From Bacillota bacterium (lineage in GTDB: Bacteria; Bacillota; Clostridia; Acetivibrionales; DSM-1351): a stretch of DNA of 10,809 bases. Positions 7,386 through 10,809 of the stretch are shown one piece after another. Numbering within the stretch: the first letter of the stretch is position 1; each line of letters opens with the position of its first letter. The stretch lies in NCBI GenBank assembly GCA_023416275.1, contig JAEZIB010000047.1:1-10809 (forward strand), read 5' to 3'. The notes under the pieces were generated by a model, which worked only from the letters and a program-made list of their open reading frames with translations, was not told the origin of the DNA and did no database searches. The position numbers and the translations under genes were made by a program.

Positions 7386-7958
7386 ATGAGAACAACAAAA
7401 ACGATGAAAAGTATATCGCTTATGTATGATGGAATGCATCTTAATGAAGAAAAAGTTTACCACAAAGCAAAACTGCTGCTTGACATTTATAGAGATGTGG
7501 TATGGAAAACGATACAGGAAGTTGATTTAGTTAGAGAGGTATGTGAATCTTACTGTAGCCAGAACTTAAATACGGCACTGACATATTTAAACGATTTTGC
7601 ACCTACTGAACAAAGGGAAGAATTTAAAAACAAGATTTCCTGCATTTTTGAAACAGCATGGATTATAGAACTGATAGATACAGCTATGCTCAAGATTTAC
7701 GAATATCATACCAATGGAAAACTCTATCATGAAATATTGTCCAAGTGCTATGTAAATGCAGTGGCAATGAACGAGCAGGAACTGCTGGAATGCCTTTCAA
7801 TGGAGAGAACATGCTTTTATATGAGGAAAAAAGAAGCTATTAAATTATTTGGTATCGCATTATGGGGATATGCACTTCCAAAATACAAAGCTGTCTTCAT
7901 TGAAAGCAATGGAAGCGAAGCTGATTATACATACTTTCTTAAAGCAGCCTCGAACTAA
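7386..7958 (+). CDS. Putative regulator with C-terminal ArpU/RinA-like helix-turn-helix
   Basis: A 190-aa protein without a signal peptide or membrane segment. Residues 1-110 are helical and not recognised. Residues about 115-160 (YHEILSKCYV...LLECLSMERTCFYMRKKEAIKLFGIALWGY) resemble the sigma-region-4-like helix-turn-helix of phage ArpU/RinA-type activators, in which the MERTxFYxRKKEA helix would contact DNA. The remaining tail is short. ATG 7386 follows GGAGGA (7375-7380). It is divergent from the XRE/ImmA pair, so it would be the first gene expressed on induction, and it may activate the next unit from the CGGAC repeats just past its stop (inference). The family assignment rests on motif appearance; the precise role is unknown. 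Confidence 0.75.
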   Translation: MRTTKTMKSISLMYDGMHLNEEKVYHKAKLLLDIYRDVVWKTIQEVDLVREVCESYCSQNLNTALTYLNDFAPTEQREEFKNKISCIFETAWIIELIDTAMLKIYEYHTNGKLYHEILSKCYVNAVAMNEQELLECLSMERTCFYMRKKEAIKLFGIALWGYALPKYKAVFIESNGSEADYTYFLKAASN

Positions 7959-7961
7959 GTG

Positions 7962-8038
7962 CGGACATAATGCGGACGAAATTTGAACCAAGTACGGAGG
8001 AAGCGTGTACGGACTTACAACTTTCAATACTTTATAAT
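7962..8038 (+). promoter_or_regulatory. CGGAC direct repeats upstream of a TATAAT box (candidate activated promoter)
   Basis: CGGAC occurs at 7962, 7973 and 8010, and a variant CGGAG at 7995, all in the same orientation. The last copy lies where a -35 box should be: 17 bp separate CGGACT (8010-8015) from TATAAT (8033-8038). A good -10 with no -35 plus spaced repeats is the pattern of an activator-dependent promoter. The protein encoded just upstream is a possible activator. Confidence 0.4.
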
Positions 8039-8083
8039 CTGTATCATGGGGTAACTGTAAAGTAAAATTTAATAAAAAATATC

Positions 8084-8115
8084 GCCTCGGCATTTAATTG
8101 CTGGGGCTATTTTTA
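8084..8115 (+). terminator. Terminator hairpin 1
   Basis: GCCTCGGCA (8084-8092) pairs with TGCTGGGGC (8099-8107) using two G-U pairs, with a 6-nt loop and a T-rich run after it. An A-rich run precedes the stem, so it could also act leftward. It lies 125 bp past the 190-aa gene and after the candidate promoter at 8033. Confidence 0.7.
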
Positions 8116-8138
8116 TACCCTTTTTTAAATAAGGGCGG

Positions 8139-8180
8139 AAAAGCCAGAAGTAACAGAAATGTTATTTCTGGCTTTTTTAT
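8139..8180 (+). terminator. Terminator hairpin 2, 17-bp stem with GAAA loop
   Basis: Positions 8139-8155 pair with 8160-8176 through a 17-bp stem with a single G-U pair, capped by the tetraloop GAAA (8156-8159) and followed by a T run. This is the strongest terminator in the window. Confidence 0.9.
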
Positions 8181-8202
8181 TTTGACTGAGTTGGCTGCGG
8201 AG

Positions 8203-8227
8203 CAGGCAATCTCATTGCCTGTTTTTT
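8203..8227 (+). terminator. Terminator hairpin 3
   Basis: CAGGCAAT (8203-8210) pairs perfectly with ATTGCCTG (8214-8221) around the loop CTC, followed by six T. It ends just 2 nt before an AGGAGG ribosome site at 8229-8234, so it could also act as an attenuator for what follows. Confidence 0.85.
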
Positions 8228-8238
8228 CAGGAGGAAGT

Positions 8239-8424
8239 ATGAAAAGGTCAACACACGCTTCACAAATCAAGTGCCGCTCTCCTCCATTTCTGATGTTGAA
8301 CAAACCCATTCAAAAATCAGAAACGGAGGAAATGCCATATGGCAGGAGAAAGAAGAGTCCCAAATTACAGAAAGCTATATCCAGCGGCAAGCGAGGAAGT
8401 AATAGCAGTTTTAAGGCAAAGTGA
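8239..8424 (+). CDS. Possible 61-residue leader ORF overlapping the sigma-like gene
   Basis: The ATG at 8239 has a textbook AGGAGG (8229-8234) four bases upstream. The frame runs to a TGA at 8422-8424, overlapping the first 86 bases of the sigma-like gene in another frame. The residues are rich in Lys, Ser and Pro and resemble no family I know, so the peptide may matter less than the act of translating it: ribosomes would pass through the left arm of the hairpin that hides the next ribosome site (8280-8330). It may equally be a chance frame. Confidence 0.3.
   Translation: MKRSTHASQIKCRSPPFLMLNKPIQKSETEEMPYGRRKKSPKLQKAISSGKRGSNSSFKAK
8280..8330 (+). promoter_or_regulatory. Hairpin sequestering the ribosome site of the sigma-like gene
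   Basis: TCCTCC (8280-8285) pairs with GGAGGA (8325-8330) and TTTCTGAT (8287-8294) with ATCAGAAA (8316-8323), one mismatch between, loop 8295-8315. GGAGGA is the only good ribosome binding site for the gene starting at 8339, so in the folded mRNA translation should be poor. The earlier AGGAGGA at 8229-8235 could compete for the same TCCTCC. Confidence 0.55.
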
Positions 8425-8782
8425 ACGAAAAATGCAGTATCAGGAATATGATCTCAAAACAGAGAAATTTGAGGTGAATAAAGACAAACAGAAAGCTTTT
8501 TTCATACCAAGCAGAGAAGACTCCTTGGAACGGCTGGTAGAAGCAGAAGTTCAGTTTAGAGATGAAAATACCAATGTAGAAGAAGCAGCAATTACGGTTG
8601 CCATGATTAAAAGACTCAGAGAACGTCTGAAACTATTGGATGCAGAGGAATATGAATTAATTACAGCTCTATTTTATGAAGGTAAAAGTGAAAGAGAATA
8701 TGCAGAGCAATGTGGTATTTCAAGGACTACATTGCAATATAGAAAATATCGGATTTTAGAAAAACTTAAAAATAATTTATAA
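8339..8782 (+). CDS. Sigma-70 region-4-like regulator of a mobile element
   Basis: A 147-aa protein, much shorter than a full sigma factor. Residues about 100-145 (LLDAEEYELITALFYEGKSEREYAEQCGISRTTLQYRKYRILEKLKN) form a region-4-type helix-turn-helix, with the recognition helix around GISRTTLQYRKYRI. The N-terminal 60 residues are basic and may bind nucleic acid; no region-2 core-binding signature is visible. Similar small proteins are frequent among ICE and prophage control genes of clostridia, so I read it as an element regulator. ATG 8339 follows GGAGGA (8325-8330), which is probably masked by a hairpin. Three terminators lie upstream and one immediately downstream, so this gene forms an isolated unit. 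Function beyond DNA binding is not established. Confidence 0.75.
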   Translation: MAGERRVPNYRKLYPAASEEVIAVLRQSERKMQYQEYDLKTEKFEVNKDKQKAFFIPSREDSLERLVEAEVQFRDENTNVEEAAITVAMIKRLRERLKLLDAEEYELITALFYEGKSEREYAEQCGISRTTLQYRKYRILEKLKNNL

Positions 8783-8795
8783 ATTTTTCGTCCAA

Positions 8796-8834
8796 CCCTC
8801 TCACTTAACGTGGAAGTAAGTGAGGGGGTATTTT
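8796..8834 (+). terminator. Terminator of the sigma-like gene, split by the intron
   Basis: Positions 8796-8807 pair with 8817-8828 in a 12-bp stem with one T-G pair and a 9-nt loop. The T tract TATTTT (8829-8834) ends exactly where the intron's GTGCG begins. Bacterial group IIC introns are known to insert behind such hairpins. Confidence 0.88.
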
Positions 8835-9238
8835 GTGCGCCCAGCATGGGCGCAATCTAACGGGTGAGAGTCCCGAGTGCGGGTTAATAGTGCCAAGCAC
8901 ATAGCCAAGAGCAAGGGTGTCCATCGTGAGGTGGAATCTGAAGGAAGCTGGAGGCAAACTTCTGGTCTGACGAACAGAAACTACATTAGGCATATTTATG
9001 CTGGGTAAGGCTGCAAATCAAGCTAAAGCCCTAAACTATTCGGAAGCATATGGTGTAAATGTAGCAGATAGATGGAAGGAAAGATTGCGTTCTTACCTGG
9101 GGAGGTCTCACGGACGTATGGAAACAGAGTATGAAGTACGGTTGAAATAAGATTTATCGTGAGAAGTCAGCAGAAGCCATAGTACATCATGTAGTTAACG
9201 ACATAATGGAAGGGCAGAACTTTAGGAGGTGATAGTAA
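8835..9238 (+). ncRNA. Group IIC intron ribozyme domains I-III
   Basis: This 404-base stretch has no gene. It carries the structured 5' part of the intron, including the 5' splice consensus and short paired segments such as GCGCCCA/TGGGCGC at its start. The exon-binding sequence should pair with ATTTT just upstream of the splice site, but I did not locate it with certainty. Confidence 0.8.
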
Positions 9239-10654
9239 ATGAATGTTACTGACAAAGAAATAAAATGTTGCCAACCTCAAATTGGGGGCTTACTGCAAAT
9301 GGATAGCTCGGAAAGCGAAAGGTATGCAGGAGCACATGCTTCTTCAAAGATAACTGAAAACAACATCACCAATGCAAATGAGTTGAAAGAGGGATTGCTT
9401 GAGCGAATATTGGATAGAAGCAATTTAAATAATGCATTTAAACGAGTGAAATCCAACAAAGGCTCTCATGGAGTTGATGGGATAGTAGTAAATGAACTTT
9501 TACAATATCTCAAAGATAACGGAGACCAACTCAAACAATCAATCTTGGATGGTAAATACCGTCCTAATCCAGTACGAAGGGTAGAGATACCAAAAGAAGA
9601 TGGGAAGCAGAAAAGGAAATTGGGAATACCCACAGTAGTAGACAGGGTTATACAGCAGGCAATAGCACAAGTTCTTACACCGATTTATGAGAAACAATTT
9701 TCGGATAACAGTTTTGGATTCAGACCAAAGAGAAGTGCCCACGATGCTATCAAAAGGAGCCAAGAAAATATTGAGCAGGGATATAAATATGCCGTTGATA
9801 TAGATTTGGAAAAGTATTTTGATACAGTAAATCAAAGTAAACTAATTGAGATATTATCAAGGACGGTTAAGGATGGACGAGTAATATCGTTAATTCATAA
9901 ATACTTGAGGGCAGGAGTGGTTGTAAGAAATAAATATGAGGAAACGGAAATCGGTGTACCACAGGGAGGACCTCTGAGTCCAATTCTCAGCAACATTATG
10001 CTAACAGAATTAGATAGAGAACTTGAAAGAAGGGGGCACAGGTTTGTCCGTTATGCAGATGACCTGATAATTTTTTGTAAAAGTAAAAGGAGTGCAAAAC
10101 GCACACTGGAAAATATAGTCCCATTCATTGAACGCAAGCTATTTCTAAAAGTAAACAAAGAAAAGACATTAGTTGACTACGTGGGAAAATTAAAATTTCT
10201 TGGGTTTACATTTTACCAATATAAAGGTAAAGCAAGAGTCAGAATCCACCCAAAATCTATTACAAAAATGAAGGGCAAAAGAAAAGAAATGACAGCTAGA
10301 AGTAATGGAATGGGCAACGAAGCAAGGGCAAAGGAGCTTAGAAGCTATATCATAGGGTGGATAAACTACTTCAAGATAGCAGATATGAAGAATTTGCTTA
10401 TTGCTACTGATGAATGGATGAGGCGACGAATCCGCATGATTTACTGGAAGCAATGGAAAAGAGTTAGGACAAGATTTAAAAAGCTCCAAACTTTTGGAAT
10501 TGGAAAACAGAAAGCGTGGGAATACGCGAACACAAGAAAAAGCTACTGGAGGATATCCAATAGCCCAATATTAGCCCAAAGTCTTAATAACTCTACTATT
10601 CAGAAACTTGGTTTTATAAACTTTTCAGATTATTATCGACGAGTTACTGCGTAA
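9239..10654 (+). CDS. ltrA: Group II intron reverse transcriptase/maturase (class C)
   Basis: The protein binds its intron RNA, helps it fold and splice, and copies it into DNA at a new site. Over 471 aa I see a basic finger region from about 60, the motif DIDLEKYFDTV from 187, PQGGPLSPILSN from 241, and the catalytic YADD at 272-275, all intact. The maturase X domain follows (GWINYFKIADM, then a basic helix with WKQWKRVRTRF). It ends soon after X with no HNH endonuclease, as in class C proteins such as the E. rectale enzyme, which it closely resembles. About 50 extra N-terminal residues are usual for this clade. ATG 9239 follows AGGAGGTGA at 9224-9232. The ORF is whole although the ribozyme around it is cut. 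Confidence 0.96.
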   Translation: MNVTDKEIKCCQPQIGGLLQMDSSESERYAGAHASSKITENNITNANELKEGLLERILDRSNLNNAFKRVKSNKGSHGVDGIVVNELLQYLKDNGDQLKQSILDGKYRPNPVRRVEIPKEDGKQKRKLGIPTVVDRVIQQAIAQVLTPIYEKQFSDNSFGFRPKRSAHDAIKRSQENIEQGYKYAVDIDLEKYFDTVNQSKLIEILSRTVKDGRVISLIHKYLRAGVVVRNKYEETEIGVPQGGPLSPILSNIMLTELDRELERRGHRFVRYADDLIIFCKSKRSAKRTLENIVPFIERKLFLKVNKEKTLVDYVGKLKFLGFTFYQYKGKARVRIHPKSITKMKGKRKEMTARSNGMGNEARAKELRSYIIGWINYFKIADMKNLLIATDEWMRRRIRMIYWKQWKRVRTRFKKLQTFGIGKQKAWEYANTRKSYWRISNSPILAQSLNNSTIQKLGFINFSDYYRRVTA

Positions 10655-10701
10655 ACTATTGAACCGCCGTATACCGAACGGTACGTCAGACTGTCTAACA
10701 A

Positions 10702-10737
10702 TTAGAATACATAGTATAATAATCGTATGTATTTTAA
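10702..10737 (+). promoter_or_regulatory. 12-bp inverted repeat enclosing a TATAAT box
   Basis: TTAGAATACATA (10702-10713) and TATGTATTTTAA (10726-10737) pair with one G-T. The loop holds TATAAT at 10715-10720. It lies 19 bp before the start of the last gene and may be its promoter with an operator, or part of a mobile-element end. No good -35 box is visible. Confidence 0.4.
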
Positions 10738-10755
10738 TGTTGGAGGGCACCAATA

Positions 10756-10809
10756 ATGGCATTTTTAAATGGAATAGATAGAACCCAATTTACATATGTT
10801 ACAACTTGT
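10756..10809 (+). CDS. Start of a truncated gene, possibly an IS1182-type transposase
   Basis: ATG 10756 follows GGAGGG (10742-10747) and opens a frame of 18 codons (MAFLNGIDRTQFTYVTTC) that is still open at the window edge. IS1182-family transposases commonly begin with a short Met-Ala-x-x-x-Gly-x-Asp-Arg-x-Gln segment, and this matches; the position right after an abrupt break in the intron also suits an insertion sequence. Eighteen residues are too few for certainty. Any terminal inverted repeat should start near 10687, where CAGACTGTC begins. Confidence 0.4.
   Translation, partial: MAFLNGIDRTQFTYVTTC

Larger units (their letters stand above)
8835..10686 (+). mobile_element. Group IIC intron, 3' end missing
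   Basis: A retrotransposing self-splicing ribozyme. It starts with the group II 5' consensus GTGCGCCC at 8835, has about 400 nt of structured RNA (domains I-III), encodes its reverse transcriptase in domain IV, and reaches domain V at 10663. There ACCGCCGTA, then TACC, loop GAAC, GGTA and the CG bulge are present, but the expected TACGGTGGT strand is absent: after 10686 only unrelated sequence follows, so domain V cannot close and no domain VI (branch-point A) is visible. Insertion behind a terminator hairpin and a maturase without an endonuclease domain both mark class IIC. As seen, the copy should be unable to splice or move by itself. Confidence 0.9.

Noticed and set aside
8098..8238. Upstream extension of the leader ORF through the terminator hairpins
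   Set aside because: The frame runs through two terminator stems and has no suitable ribosome site before 8229; only the part from 8239 is worth considering.
8094..8309. Minus-strand 71-codon frame across the terminator cluster
   Set aside because: It is the complement of terminator hairpins and the leader region, with no family resemblance.
1..10809. CRISPR array, tRNA or rRNA genes
   Set aside because: No regularly spaced repeats and no cloverleaf or rRNA signature were seen on either strand.

Overview
The window looks like a low-GC Gram-positive chromosome, most likely a gut clostridium of the Lachnospiraceae type. Evidence: AT-rich codon use, strong AGGAGG-type ribosome binding sites, U-tract hairpin terminators, and a group IIC intron whose reverse transcriptase resembles the Eubacterium rectale/Roseburia maturase. 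Nothing in the window fixes the species.

Region 1 (1-6101, + strand) is a restriction-modification island. In order it holds a C5-cytosine DNA methyltransferase (its 5' end is cut by the window edge), a single-HKD phospholipase-D-fold nuclease of the NgoFVII type, a Vsr-type mismatch nicking endonuclease, an McrB-like AAA+ motor and an McrC/LlaJI-like PD-(D/E)xK nuclease. One visible methyltransferase is therefore followed by two unrelated restriction modules plus the repair enzyme that handles deaminated 5-methylcytosine. McrB and McrC are tightly coupled (3-nt gap). A classical McrBC would attack 5mC DNA made by its own neighbour, so the LlaJI-like reading (site-specific cleavage blocked by methylation) fits better.

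Region 2 (6198-8782) is the control module of an integrated mobile element, ICE- or prophage-like. An ImmA/IrrE-type metallopeptidase and an XRE repressor lie on the - strand. A 190-aa protein with a C-terminal ArpU/RinA-like helix-turn-helix and a 147-aa sigma-region-4-like protein lie on the + strand. The 181-bp gap between the repressor and the 190-aa gene holds two near-consensus promoters pointing at each other and nested inverted repeats, which looks like a genetic switch. Between the two + strand regulators lie CGGAC repeats next to a -10 box, three stacked terminator hairpins, and a hairpin that would bury the ribosome binding site of the sigma-like gene, with a small upstream ORF reading through it.

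Region 3 (8783-10809): a terminator follows the sigma-like gene. A group IIC intron (8835 to about 10686) is inserted exactly in the U-tract of that terminator, the usual target type for this class. It carries an apparently intact 471-aa reverse transcriptase/maturase, but its domain V stops after the 5' strand and loop. The 3' strand is replaced by unrelated DNA that leads into the start of another gene at 10756, possibly an IS1182-type transposase. The intron copy visible here therefore looks interrupted or truncated.
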